Shown here: piece after piece, positions 47,581 through 59,521 of the stretch | Layout: each line of letters opens with the position of its first letter | How positions within the stretch are numbered: the first letter of the stretch is position 1 | Origin: Owenia fusiformis | Taxonomy: Eukaryota > Annelida > Polychaeta > Sabellida > Oweniidae | Reading direction: 5' to 3' | NCBI GenBank assembly: GCA_903813345.2 | Contig: CAIIXF020000003.1 | Span: 24,505,248-24,569,247, forward strand | DNA length: 64,000 bases | Notes under the pieces: model-generated | Database searches by the model: none | The model's input: only the letters and a program-made list of their open reading frames with translations | Told to the model about the DNA's origin: nothing | Made by a program: the position numbers and the translations under genes

Positions 47581-48280
47581 TTTTTATTAAATTTCTGTTA
47601 TATATGTATTGTATTGTATTTTACATGTATGTATTTAATTGAAAATTATTTGTTAACATCAACAATATTGAGGTTAGTCTCTTCTTTTTCACATGTACTT
47701 ACATATGAGCATCTATGAAATACACCATAAAAGCCATTGAAACCATGGCCTTTACAAACCATATTAAATATTTTTTATTTAGAAATCCTATTAAGAACCT
47801 CATTTTATTGTTCTGACAGACTGGCATTTCATTTTTCAATTAAAATTGGCTTCTTGTAATCAACCAATGTTAATAGATTGACTTATTCTGGACATGGACA
47901 CATTTTGAATTTGTGATGTGAGATTGGTGTTTAATATTTGCTACAGGTATCATGTAACTGTGTTGAAGATATTATTGAGGTAATTTACTGAAATTAAATT
48001 TCACTTTTATGTCACATGAGATTTATATAATGGTACAATCAATAATCAGTTTGACCAAAGTGTCATTAAGTGAATGAATCTGACGTTTATGTACCATTTT
48101 CTTTGACTTCGTACATTAAGTTCAGGATGAATAACACTCTGCTGAATTAATCAATTGTTAAAAGATGTCTGTTGCTGTTGAATATTGAATTATAACATGA
48201 CCACTCAATGGGCAGTTACTTTAGAAGTAATTCTGAGATTGACTTGAAGCATATACAGAGAAGATAAAGTGAATTGTTAA
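47581..48280. other. AT-rich DNA, nothing recognised
   Basis: No feature that I can support. Confidence 0.35.
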
Positions 48281-48392
48281 GTGGTGACATTGTTTTAGTC
48301 TCCAACTTTTTGTGGATGGTGTACGGTTGTTGGTGTTTTGTGTTCAGCCTCTGTAACAAATGACAAGTCATGACATTTTGCATGAAAATGCC
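48281..48392. repeat. GTGGTGACAT repeat family, short member
   Basis: GTGGTGACATTGTTTTAGTC, TCTGTAACAAATGACAAG and TGACATTTTGCATGAAAATG. The left half of the terminal hairpin is missing. Confidence 0.65.
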
Positions 48393-49257
48393 CTATTCAG
48401 ATTTAAAGCAATGCATTTGACATTCTTTAACATGGATATTGGAATAATACTATATGTGCAACCAGGTTGTGACAGTTTCTTTACTATCCTACCTTATTTT
48501 TATTTTGGTTCTATTTTCATATTTATCAATGGTTTTTGTTTGATTTTTGAGATATTTTGCTTAATTATTTCTGGATTTGTTCGCTTTAGTTTTATTGGCA
48601 TCCTAAATCAATTATTTATTTTCCTTTAGGAAGTATGAGGAAGTGATAAATATAACGTTTATACCCAATAATAATCAACTTAGAGAGTGTACTGATTGTT
48701 ATTATATGGGTGTTCCATGTTATATTGAAAGCTGAAATCTACATCAAGGAACAGTTCCTGATTTATCTAAGTTCAACATAATAACACATTTATACCTGTA
48801 AGAGATGTCTGACTTTGCTCAACCATAAGATAGAGTTCAAAGAAACATCAATTTAAACCCCACTCAGTGTTATGTAAGTGATAACTTCCATTTGCCTTAA
48901 ATGTCAATACTGTCTCCTGGCAAATTATATCAAAATGGGAGTATTTTTGTACATGCTTACACCTGATAGTTACCCTGACATTACTCATTTCTTCAACCAT
49001 TGACTAAAGTGTAAAATTAACAATATTACCATATATATCATAATCAGTTGTTTTGGTCTTTCATTAAGCTTATTGATTGCCATATTCCATCGTGGCTCTT
49101 TAAAGTCAGGATTACACAAGTTCCCATATATCACTATCATAATGATGCTACAATTGAATAAGTGCATGTTGTCTGTATTATTGCAAGTTTATGTAAGGGT
49201 GAATTATTGCGATGTATCATGAAATACTTTTTTGTTGTGCATGGTAATGTCTTATCA
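48393..49257. other. AT-rich DNA, nothing recognised
   Basis: Open frames here are hydrophobic by base composition only; no motif. Confidence 0.35.
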
Positions 49258-49443
49258 GGGGCTCAGATTCTTGAACTGTTAGGGCATTCCAGTAAATGGT
49301 ATTGCTTTCAAAAACACAATCCCAACATTTGGGAATCGAACAGTGTTCATCAGGGGCACAAATTCTTGAACTGTTAGGGCATTACAGTAAATGGTATTGC
49401 CTTCAAAAACACAATCCCAACATTTGGGAACCGAACAGTGTTC
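49258..49443. repeat. 92-bp tandem dimer
   Basis: Two copies of a unit with AGGGGC(T/A)CA, ATTCTTGAACTGTTAGGGCA, AGTAAATGGTATTGC and CAATCCCAACATTTGGGAA, starting at about 49258 and 49351, with few differences. Confidence 0.9.
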
Positions 49444-50377
49444 AATTAATCAACTATAAAAGTTTGACACAAACTAACATAAAGATTTGGTAATATCAAC
49501 ACAAACATTTTTATTCCATAATTATGTACATTTGAATATTTTAATTTATGATATAGTGACAATTAATACATCTGTTAATTAAATAAATTTTATATTACAA
49601 TCTCTGCCTATCTATCGATGAATTAATACTGATAAAATTATATAATATGTACTGCTGATCTTCAGTCCGAGCAATTCATTGTAGTCACTTCTCCATCTAA
49701 GAATTTCCATGTGTTTAGCTGCATTAAAACCAATGGCATTAATTGTTTTATATATAGCTTATGTCCTTGTGGTATGTCATTAAATGTAAAATGAGAAAAA
49801 AAATTTCTTATGGACTTATCTTAATGTAATGTTTCTGCTTTACTTAGACTTGATTTGGTATAACGTATAGCTAAGCACATTATATGCAATGTGAATCCCA
49901 TTGACACTTACACAATTGAATATCCAAATAAGACACAATTCAGTCACATACAACAACTTATTTTTCTTTACATTCACAAATTCATCCAAGATGGCAGCAA
50001 AATATCCATTTTTACATTTGGTTCTGCTATTTGGTCAGTGGAGAAATTGATGATAATTTCATGAATACAAAAATAGGACTTGACTCTTCTTATTTTGTTG
50101 TACATTATTTAATAATTTGTTGCACCTCTCCCTTTTCTGCCACCATTAATATTTTGAATGGCAGAGAAACAGAAGCCATCATAACATTTACTCCATTATG
50201 TAAGACATCCTTTGTAATATGTACCTTTTTTGTTTTGCTTCTCTGAATATCGCCATTGAACCAGTGTCATTAAGGTAATTTGACACACGTTCCTGGTCCT
50301 ATAAGACATAAACATGGTCAGGTCAAAATGTTTCCGACCCATCAAAATCAACCCCTCTCCCCTTTTAACAAATATGA
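49444..50377. other. AT-rich DNA, nothing recognised
   Basis: No feature that I can support. Confidence 0.35.
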
Positions 50378-50887
50378 GAGAGATTTCGCAACTTACCCTG
50401 TTTATTCTTTAAGGAATAAAGACCAAGATTTGATGATTTATGACATAATATATGACCGAAAATTGTATTCTGTTCATTGTTAAAAGACCGAAATTGCATA
50501 AAATCGAGGTCTTTGTTATGATTCTAATATGATAAACAGATGAGCAACATAACTTATCACCTTGAATTTGCATTTATGAATTTTAGCGGTCATCCATACT
50601 CCAATATAGACCAGTAAATCAATTGTTTAGCTATTGTGACGTCACTTATCATATTAGAATCCCATATAACTTATGAAGTTTTTGACTATGTCATGATTTA
50701 TTAATGCATAGCTCTTTACGTCAATAAGTGTGATATTCTTATACATTTTCCTCTATACTTAAAGATATTTCACACTTATATACGTAAAGAGCTACGTGAT
50801 TAATGATGACGTAATCATAATGCTTCACAAGTTATACATTTTACACGAAAAATAGACTGGCTATAAGTGAGTTGCGAAATCTCTCGA
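50378..50887. mobile_element. Foldback MITE with three nested inverted pairs
   Basis: Outer pair: GAGAGATTTCGCAACTTA near 50380 against its complement ending near 50886. A second pair: GATTCTAATATGATAA (about 50519) against TTATCATATTAGAATC (about 50647). A third: TTAATGCATAGCTCTTTACG (about 50700) against CGTAAAGAGCTACGTGATTA (about 50780). The second and third pairs sit side by side inside the first. No coding sequence. Confidence 0.75.
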
Positions 50888-51528
50888 TGAGGAATATATG
50901 CACATTAATTGATGGTCTTTCCAAACATTTTGTTGTGCTCTTTTTTGATAGACATCAATATTTTGATCCAAGCATTTGAACGATTATGATAAAACATTAT
51001 GACTCAAAAATAAATCTTTTAAGCAGTTGTAATACAAGCAGTTTTCAAAGTACAGTATATTGTCATTACTTTAATTATAAAACAAATATATAAATTATAT
51101 TACTGTCCTGAATTATATTCATGCAATAACATTTAAATAAACAATACTATAAACAATATGTGTTGTGCACCATCTACAAATATATACAAATTTTACTGTT
51201 CATTACTATATATAGAGAATGTTTTACATCAATAATTTATTTACACTATACTATGTCATACATGTGTCTCAATTTGGCAAGCAGTAGAACAATTTAATCA
51301 GTAATCAGTAACCTGACCAACTTTTGACTTATGGAGAGAAAGAACTGTTTCAACCATGAATAAATGTTAACCATTAATATGAGAAGATCCATTTTCAATT
51401 GATTAAGAACTTTCTCTGCACTATGTCATTAACTTCTGGAAAGGGAATATGTGTTGAAATGTGATTAACTTTAAATGGCATTTCCTTTAATAATGTCCTG
51501 AAGGGAAAACTTGTCTCATTAATTTGTT
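50888..51528. other. AT-rich DNA, nothing recognised
   Basis: No feature that I can support. Confidence 0.35.
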
Positions 51529-51630
51529 ATGTCACCACCAAAGTGGTGATATACTGTTATTACCCCCACTGCTGTCTGGAGGTTGACGTCTGTAACAAAT
51601 GGCAGATGGTGACATTTTGCATGTCACCAT
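51529..51630. repeat. GTGGTGACAT repeat family, short member
   Basis: ATGTCACCACCAAAGTGGTGA at the left as a hairpin, GTCTGTAACAAATGGCAG in the middle, GGTGACATTTTGCATGTCAC at the right. The complete short form is about 100 bp. Confidence 0.75.
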
Positions 51631-52054
51631 CTAACCACCATGTTGCATGTCATGCCTTGTTTTCTATCTTATTTTTATCACCAAAATTTGATATCTTTAA
51701 AAGAACACGTTCAACACCATCTAACTTTCTTGCATTTATGCTGAGAAAATATTTAAAATACGACTATTGAAAATCAGTTGCCATACTATCCCTGGTCCTT
51801 TCCATCCCTCTCTATAAGTCAAATATGGGTAACATTATTTAATAATGCAATATTGATATACACATATGTATAGTACATGTACTGAGTACCCATACATTTT
51901 ACAGTTGTAATATGGACATACAATTCACTTTTGAATTTGAATCAATACATTTCTTTATAAACCTAGTTTATAGGTGTTCTAAAGACTTAGTCCTTTTGGA
52001 TGATTTTGAACTCAAGTTATTTGTAAATTTCCAGTGCTTGCCATGTTTATCTAG

Positions 52055-53260
52055 TCATACCATAGTGTCAGATGAACAGGAGGGTAGCTTCTTAACGCTT
52101 ATCATAGAGCTATTTGAACGAAATGATGCACCATTCTGCTGGACTGGTAATTTTTGATTCTTTTTAGCACATGGCATCATAAGTCCCTTAAAAACTTGTC
52201 GAAATGGTAAATTTATACTGTAGTAAAGTAGGAAATTGATAGAGAAATTAATTGCTTGAAGAATGTTTCCAATTTTTTGGATCATCTGATAAGCCTCTAA
52301 ATTGTCAGTTTGCAAAATTTTGAAGAAAAATTTCATGATCTCAGAAGGTGATACGAGTACACAGAACAGTAGGACAATAACAACAAGAATTGTTGTGAGC
52401 CTCTGGCGTGTTTCTTTGATTGGTGGATTAGCACTTAGGGCACGGTGCATGTGACGTGAGTTATGCAAAGCCTTAATAAGGCAACAGTTACAAAAGACTA
52501 ATACAATTAAGGGAACAAAATTACAAATTACCCCCCACATGATACGATAGCCATCTTTAAAAGCAGATGACAATGTAATACTCCCCTGGGCTGGGTAGTA
52601 AATGTAGTTATCATTTATACAGACCCTTTGGATATACATTTGGAAAAACCAAGGAATATTGAACAAGACACTAATGATGTAGACGAGGACAATTGCCCAC
52701 TTGCTCCAGGAGAGCTCTATTGTTGTTCTACATCTGAGAGGGTAACAAATGGCAAGGTAGCGTCCTGTTGCCATAACAACAGTCAACCAAGTGCTTGTCA
52801 TTATGAAAATGTTAATGAAAGCATGACTGAACACGATATAGTACAGTGTGAATGTCTTGTGGAGAAATATGTGGACCTCTGGCAAGAAAGCGTGACAGAA
52901 CACAATCAGGCAAAAACAAAAGTCAGAAATTGCCAGTGAGAATAATCCAATGTGGGCTGATTTCTCCATCGTGTCCATTGTTGATCTGATTTGCTTGTGC
53001 ATTAGTATAATCAAATTTAGTATGTTACCAATAATCCCAAAGGCGCAGATAGTGGGAATAACAGCTTTGTCAATCCAGAAATATTCTTTGTGGAATCGGT
53101 TCGGTGTACTCCCAGAGTCTAGATTCTGTTCAAATGTGACATTCTCCAGGAATGCTGTTGAATCATTTCCATCCATTGCCATGGTAAACAGGGACTCGTT
53201 AATGCTTTGTATGAACTCAAGGTCAGTTACATTGTAGCCATAGGTGTTCATCTCTGTCAT
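52055..53260 (-). CDS. Class A (rhodopsin-like) G protein-coupled receptor, probable peptide receptor
   Basis: A 401-residue seven-transmembrane receptor for an extracellular, probably neuropeptide, ligand. The N-terminal tail (1-62) has four N-glycosylation sequons (N10, N21, N32, N40). TM1 has GN at 78-79, TM2 has LAISD at 109-113, and TM3 ends with TGRYLAICYPL, Arg167 being the DRY arginine. An ECL2 Cys is at 214, TM6 ends in FCVLVSP (299-305) and TM7 has NFLLY (342-346) where NPxxY is usual. The cytoplasmic tail is Ser-rich. The NFxxY variant and missing TM6 Trp fit the FMRFamide-receptor/GPR139-142 neighbourhood of peptide receptors; the exact ligand is unknown. No Cys is seen at the usual TM3 position. 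ATG at 53260 is chosen: it has A at -3, and the open frame upstream runs into a splice acceptor (TTTTGTGTATTTCAG) at about 53305, so an upstream 5'UTR exon is likely. The rest of the coding region is intronless. Confidence 0.93.
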   Translation of the reverse strand: MTEMNTYGYNVTDLEFIQSINESLFTMAMDGNDSTAFLENVTFEQNLDSGSTPNRFHKEYFWIDKAVIPTICAFGIIGNILNLIILMHKQIRSTMDTMEKSAHIGLFSLAISDFCFCLIVFCHAFLPEVHIFLHKTFTLYYIVFSHAFINIFIMTSTWLTVVMATGRYLAICYPLRCRTTIELSWSKWAIVLVYIISVLFNIPWFFQMYIQRVCINDNYIYYPAQGSITLSSAFKDGYRIMWGVICNFVPLIVLVFCNCCLIKALHNSRHMHRALSANPPIKETRQRLTTILVVIVLLFCVLVSPSEIMKFFFKILQTDNLEAYQMIQKIGNILQAINFSINFLLYYSINLPFRQVFKGLMMPCAKKNQKLPVQQNGASFRSNSSMISVKKLPSCSSDTMV

Positions 53261-53524
53261 TGTGCAGGGTTCTCCTTGTGAATCTGCAGGAAAATACCCC
53301 CTGAAATACACAAAATGAATCTCATGTAAATATGTATGAATTTTTCATCTGTTACACAGTGAACATCATGCATATCTATTTCTGTCTTTGTGCAGGGTTA
53401 ACTTTGTGAATCTGCAGGAAATACCCCCTGAAATACACAAAACGAATCTCATGTAAATATATATGAATTTTTCATTAGTTACACAGTGACCATGGATATC
53501 CATTTCTGTCTTTGTGCAGGGTTC
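53228..53524. repeat. Tandem duplication (about 125 bp) over the 5' end of the receptor exon
   Basis: The segment holding the receptor's splice acceptor and start region is repeated upstream. TGCAGGGTT occurs at 53263, 53391 and 53515; AATACCCCCTGAAATACACA occurs in copies 1 and 2, and TCTCATGTAAATAT follows each. Copies 1 and 2 are nearly complete; the third keeps only about 25 bp. On the minus strand both full copies contain an acceptor-like GTGTATTTCAGGGGG or GTTTTGTGTATTTCAG. Confidence 0.85.
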
Positions 53525-55654
53525 CTCAGGGAAATATTGATCACCCTTAAATGCAAATCAAATTGGTTAAAGCTTGTCATTCCTGGAAATTTCTTAAAAA
53601 ATATGTTCATATGTTGTTCCTGAAGGATTCATTTACTAGCTGTCTGTCATTTCACATTTATTCAGACATAAATAAAGTAATTTGCAAAATTCTCAGACTT
53701 TCATGTTTGATTACTGTTAGAGTGATAAATTAAATGTTTTCTATCTTTACTTCTGATCTAATTTTCTTGGTCATATCAAAACAAGGATGTCTATTTTGAA
53801 ATTTTCCTTATTTGTCAAATTTGTTAATTCAACTCAAGAATGGTTTTCCTTTTACAAATTGTTGCCCCTTTTAAACAGACTGCAGTAAGGGCAACATTTG
53901 GAAAACAGTCATAGAATGAACATGTGAAAAATAAGTTACACTGTTAAATGAAGATTTAAGAAAAAACATCCGTTTCTAAGTGGTTACAATATAAGTTATC
54001 TATCTCACTGAAATCCTGAAGTATTTATCTTTAATGATATGAAGGATTGGGAATATAAGGAATTAAATCAAATCAATAACACCTGCTACATTTCACTCTT
54101 GTTATTTGTCTTCTAGGCATTTACATTTACCTGTGGCGATAGAACTCAAGCTAATTGTTTTTTCTTGTAAAACAAAAACTCTAGCACAGTAAAGCAATTT
54201 AGGTTGAACTATGATATCACAGTTGGAATAAGATTGTGTGTACAAGAGAGAATAGATTTAATTTATGACTGATGGCTTGATGCATTAGATTAGAGCTTTA
54301 ATTGAAAACCTTAATATACAAACAGTGTTTCCTATTAAAAATGACATGTAACTCTTTTATAATATATATTAATAACACTTGTTAATTGCATGATTTTCTA
54401 AAACATTATCCAAAGTGTCAACCATGTTTTCCTGTTTTACTTTATTTTAATTTTATGTGACATCCTCTTTAAGATTTATTTTATAATCTGCTTTACTTCC
54501 ATATACCTTGTTTCAAATGTGTCATCACATATTAATAATGATATAGCTACAACATTTAACTTCAGAGTTTTGATCAAAACTCAGTTATGGGTTCTTTAAT
54601 TTGCATTTAAAAATGATACACACTCTTGTTTGATTGAATTACTTTGTTCTGATTTTGTATATTTGTTCTCCAGTAAGATAGTTTTGCAGTATGGTTCTGC
54701 CATCAAAGGATCAAATCAGGTATGTTTGTTACAAATAACAAATCAGGTGTCTAATGAAGCAACAACATGAGATCATTTATATTACTCAATATTTCTAAAC
54801 CAAGAACCTTAGCACATTAGGGACACAAATCCATCAATAAGTTATGAAATTATTTGAGAATAAAGTGATGTTACCTCGGATTGAATTATGTTTAGTAAAA
54901 TTTATCTTCAATTGAATGGTTAGTTTGTGCAAAATAGTCACAGCACCTTGACCAATCAGAAAGTGAGTAGACACAGGCTTTTCAAAACTTATATTGGCCC
55001 ACTATAAGGGTATGGCTTAATTAGATTAAGTAGGTATGTCATTAAGTACGAAGTAAATCATCTAGACACTTGTAACATTAGCAATATAATAAAGATAAAC
55101 TAAATAAATTAACCAGAACTGCGAACATGAGAAAATTAATATCATAGAATGATACATGTGTCTGATAGAGCATGGCCCAGTCACCAAAACCATATCAGTT
55201 AAGCATTGTTTGTACAGTAAATAAATGAAAATGTGTATTTATAATAACAATCATAGCAATGATGATACAGAAATATATTTATTTATTGTTTTTCTAATAT
55301 CACAATTATTTCACTGTTATCGAAAGATGTCCCTATATATGCCTCAAAGGATTATAGCCAAATAGAAGCATCATTATTTATTAATGAAGCATACAGAAAT
55401 GATACAAAGTGTTGTTATCTGTCAGAAGTCATTCCTTAAAGGGTAATGTAACATATTTGCTTACTTTTGTACTCTGTTATGGTTGATAAATTATCATTCA
55501 CAGATGTACAGTGACAGAAACCTGTTCATTTAAGTCTCCTGTGATACCACATTGGCTTACCATGCCTAGGCAGTTTGTGATACTCTAGAGAGAATTACTA
55601 AACAATTATCTTGTTCTCAAACAATAATTAAATAAATTCAATATACACAATTTT
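53525..55654. other. AT-rich DNA upstream of the receptor, nothing firm
   Basis: Probably holds the receptor's first intron or 5' exon, but none could be identified. A 30-nt + strand segment at 54690-54719 between TTTTGCAG and GTATGT is a weak micro-exon candidate, not called. Confidence 0.35.
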
Positions 55655-55765
55655 ATGTCACTACTAGAAGTGGTGACATTGTCATAGTCTCCATTTTTGT
55701 GGTGGTGTTTGGTGGTCGTCAGTTGGTGTATAGTGTTCAACATCCTGTAACAAATAGCAGGCAAA
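55655..55765. repeat. GTGGTGACAT repeat family, left-end fragment
   Basis: ATGTCACTACTAGAAGTGGT then GACATTGTCATAGTCTCC, a GGTGGT-rich tract and CTGTAACAAATAGCAGGC. The right end is missing. Confidence 0.7.
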
Positions 55766-56982
55766 AATTGCTAAATGAGGTTGATTATACAGGGATTATC
55801 TATAACTTTAAAAACTTGATGAGAATTGTGAATAAGCACTGAGATATCATTACTGTAATGCTATTTGTTTAGAATTCTGGAACTATTGGTCATGGCCTTA
55901 ACTCTTAATTATATAATCATAGGAGACAATTATCTATTATTATATTATTTAATTAATCATCAATTCAGTCACTCTAGTCGCATCATTTGGATTGGTTCTT
56001 AGCACCTCAAAGTTACATATTAAATGTCAGGTCACATTTAGAAAACCCCTTGGGAACAAAATTGTCAAGTCTACAGCTTTGTTCTTATTTAACTCATCCC
56101 TTAAGTACATTTGAAAAACTACACAATACACTCCCCCCCCCCCACACACACAGACACATTTATGATATGAACCCAAAAAATGTACGATATTGAGTCAATC
56201 TAGTCGCATCATTTGGATTGATTCTTTGTACTTCAAAGTTACATGATATGAACCCAAAAAAATGAACAATATTGTGCCAAACTATTTATAGAAATATATT
56301 AGTCCAAAATTAACCCAAACCATAATGTTATAAATGGGATAATCTGAAAATATGTTACTACAATGAATTCTATTTAGTTTCTTTGCATTCATAGAGCAAG
56401 AATCAGAGGCCCTAGAACACAATCAATACTATGTAATTAAATCGGTAGACTGGATATAATGTAAATATTTTTATTCCTCATAAATCATATCATAGAAGAA
56501 TATTAAATGATGACATATTAAAAATGACAGATATACAATAACTTAAAATTAAACATTAATACAACAAACATTGTTAAAAGATTGCTGTTGTTGTTGAATT
56601 AATGTATTTATTTAACATAAAGCAATGAGGAATCTACTCTGACTAAATCTCTGATCTACTAGTATTCCTTAATGTAATCACACCAACAGCTTGTTTTTTA
56701 TTAAATCCTCTTACAGGAGTTTGTAAAATACCTCAGGTAGATAAGTGGTAATGTATCATTATTTTCTAGGTACTACTGCAACAATACATTGTTTTATTAA
56801 CACTTACGGCAGCAGTTCAAGATAAAACATGCAGAATTGCACATCCTTTGAAGATAATGAATCTTCAAGTTGTTGGTGGGTTCTTTGTTTATTCAAGTGT
56901 ACTATTTCTATAAAGAACCATGATGGATATGAAGACATCAGGGCAAGAATTCTGTGTATATTTCATGAAAAGGGCATTAATC
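55766..56982. other. AT-rich DNA with a short direct repeat
   Basis: AGTCGCATCATTTGGATTG occurs at 55976 and 56202, each followed by TTCTT and CAAAGTTACAT, with ATATGAACCCAAAAAA at 56165 and 56246: a decayed local duplication of about 226 bp. A poly-C/CA tract lies at 56132-56155. Confidence 0.6.
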
Positions 56983-57270
56983 ATTTAAACACAAGTGCCA
57001 AAGGCATAGGTCCAAAAACTGTAAAGAAACCTAGCAAGAAAAGCAAACTTTAAGTGTAAATTTGTCATTAGAAAAATAGACCCTAAATATCCCAAAGCCA
57101 TGATCTAACACCCCCCTTCCCCCTACAATCGGGATCTAATATCACAATCCAGGACCAGAACACCAAGGGACATTTCAGTCACACTGTCATTACAATACAT
57201 GTTGAAGAAAAGATTGAAATAAATTACTTATAACATCAAAAATAGTTGTAGATATGAGAACTCATAAAAG
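56983..57270 (+). repeat. TAAGCAC interspersed repeat, near-complete copy
   Basis: ACACAAGTGCCAAAGG, AAACCTAGCAAGAAAAGCAA, TCACAATCCAGGACCAGAAC and ACATCAAAAATAGTTGTAGA in order. Confidence 0.8.
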
Positions 57271-58360
57271 ATGAAAAAATGTTTAGAATAATTCATAATC
57301 ATTAGAACGTACACAATAAACCACCACAAGCTGATTCAATCTGAACCAAGGCAATAGCAATTTTGTTAGGGATACATAGAAGCTTTCTGTCTGTCCGCCT
57401 GACCATCTTTCTCCAATGATTGACTAAAAATGTATATATTGAACGTCTAAAAATACAGAAAGTGGTTTTAACTATCATCTTTCACGTTGAGAAGAACTAA
57501 TTTTACACATAAAATACAAGGTAAACCTTGAAAGGGTTGACAGTGTTAACTCTGTTAATCACTATCGTTAATAGTGTTTAAGATGTTCGGATATGTAAAT
57601 ATCACATTGTGTAGAAACTAGACTAATCTTTTGAGAAACAATGAAAAATCCATCTTGATCCATCAAGGTAATACATATATATGAAGGAATACAATGGTTT
57701 AACAGTATGGAAAACATCTGAAATATTTCATTTTCCTTCCCTATCATGGTACAATGCATACCCATGTGTTCAACAGCCACACCTAATTGGTACAACCCCT
57801 GTGTCTATGGATTTGTCAGTTAATCCAACTCTAAATTAATAATGTAGGTTACCTTAGTCTAACTCCCTTTGAATCTGTCAGATATTGACTTTCATTTTAA
57901 TATGTGACATTTTGATAAATGCTAGAAACTATGAACACAATGTTTCATTATTGGAAACATATAAATGATGATTTTGGTATTATAAATTGATATTCTCAAA
58001 CTCAAACAATTCAAACAATTCTGAAGCATCCCCTCTCTAGAAATACAGATTTGATGGTCACATTTAGGAGATTATTCAACCATCACAAATAAAATCTCCA
58101 TAAAATCAATATATTTGCAATGTTAATGTGTTCAGTCTGTCTTCTATTTTGACTGATCTAAGAGATCTAAATTGAATAGACCAAGCCAGTGAATCATGCA
58201 CATATGTTTTGATATCACTCCTGCAGCAAATACTTGTTAAACTATAATACCAGGACATTTTGAGTGAATTTACCAGTATTTGTTTCGAAAGACATGTAAA
58301 GAAAATCATCAATACTTAAACTGTGCCTGAAATGCTCTAAATAGTGATTAAGTTCCAATA
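57271..58360. other. AT-rich DNA, nothing recognised
   Basis: No feature that I can support. Confidence 0.35.
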
Positions 58361-58362
58361 TA

Positions 58363-58733
58363 CAGGGTGTACCGAAAATATGGAACCATAGTATGTATCA
58401 TATATCATTTTAAAGCTTATCCAAAATTACATTAATTTTAAGGCATTTTAAAAGAGTTTTCTTGGAGTATCTGCCATCATCGTCCTCTTTTTCCAACTCA
58501 ATATCCATCCTATCTATGACGATAGCACCAATATTTCAGTCACATTCAGGTCAGAGTTGTTTCCAAGATACCTGTCTGAACCTTTTTTAACTTTTTCCTA
58601 TTTTTGAGTTGAACCATGATACTTGTCAAATCAATGTAACTTTGGATAAGCTTTGAAATAATATATGATATATACTATGGAGACATTGGTATATGTCTGT
58701 CAAGGTTGGGTCCCATACTTGCAGGACACCCTG
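58363..58733. mobile_element. TA-flanked MITE (371 bp), mariner-like termini
   Basis: TA at 58361-58362 and 58734-58735. Ends CAGGGTGTACCGAAAATATG and the complement of CATACTTGCAGGACACCCTG. Subterminal inverted match ATCATATATCATTTTAAAGC against GCTTTGAAATAATATATGAT. Non-coding. Confidence 0.85.
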
Positions 58734-58904
58734 TAGAATAGCTTGGGTTCCCCTGTCTTACTTAATACATTATGTCTTACTTAATGCAGAGTGTCAGGTA
58801 AACAAAACTCTTTGATCCAAAGATTACAGTTATAGTAAGCACAAAGGACAAAAAATGTCAGCATAATTTGCTCATCTCTTTGTCCTTTTGCCTAATGATA
58901 ACTA
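58734..58904. other. Spacer between two MITEs
   Basis: ACTTAATACATTATGTCTT is followed by ACTTAATGCAGAGTGTC, a short direct repeat. Nothing else. Confidence 0.4.
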
Positions 58905-59129
58905 CAGGGTGGGTCAATAAAACTTGGAACATTTTTCTTTTTATTCAGCTGCCTTACTATTATTGCAGTTCAATCCACAAAAAATCAGAGAGTGGTAAAA
59001 GTGATTATTTGTGAAAATGTATGTAAAAAAATATGTATGTAAAATTATTTTTTATTTTTGGATTGACCTGCAATAATAAAGAAAATTGAATAAATAAAAA
59101 AATGTTCCAATTTTTATTGACCCACCCTG
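58905..59129. mobile_element. TA-flanked MITE (225 bp), mariner-like termini
   Basis: TA at 58903-58904 and 59130-59131. Ends CAGGGTGGGTCAATAAAACT and the complement of TTTTTATTGACCCACCCTG; the inverted match goes on through GGAACATTTTTCTTTTTATT and TTATTGCAGTTCAATCCA, so the element is nearly all inverted repeat. Confidence 0.9.
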
Positions 59130-59521
59130 TACAATTTGTTCTTGTTGGATAGTCTTAGTGTGTATTCGCTAGATTATTATGGCTACAGGACTGAAATCTT
59201 GATATAAATAATTGAAATGACTGCTGGAGACATTATAAAATAACGTATGATTGTTTTGAGCATGTTGCTTCATACCTGACATAACTGACATTTTTATTTC
59301 TAGGATATTAGTTCTTTAATAAGCTTAATGCATTTTTGTGTTTAAGGTGTCTGTGGTTATTAATGACATTTGCCATATTTCAACTGTGTTGTTTTTGTTG
59401 TTCGGTAGCATTTGCGGTTTTTGATATGCCATTAGCACACATTACATGAATGTGTTATTATGTCAACCCACTGGTTATAACACTCCACCTACTCTGATTG
59501 AAATTATATTATCATGGTGGG
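59130..59521. other. AT-rich DNA, nothing recognised
   Basis: No feature that I can support. Confidence 0.35.

Noticed and set aside
52628-53237. Plus-strand open frames opposite the receptor
   Set aside because: They are antisense shadows of the receptor's coding sequence.
53261-53311. Receptor start at the upstream end of the open frame
   Set aside because: That codon is GTG and lies within a splice acceptor; the ATG at 53260 has a good context.
54690-54719. 30-nt micro-exon between TTTTGCAG and GTATGT
   Set aside because: Such short AG...GT spacings arise often by chance; nothing links it to another exon.
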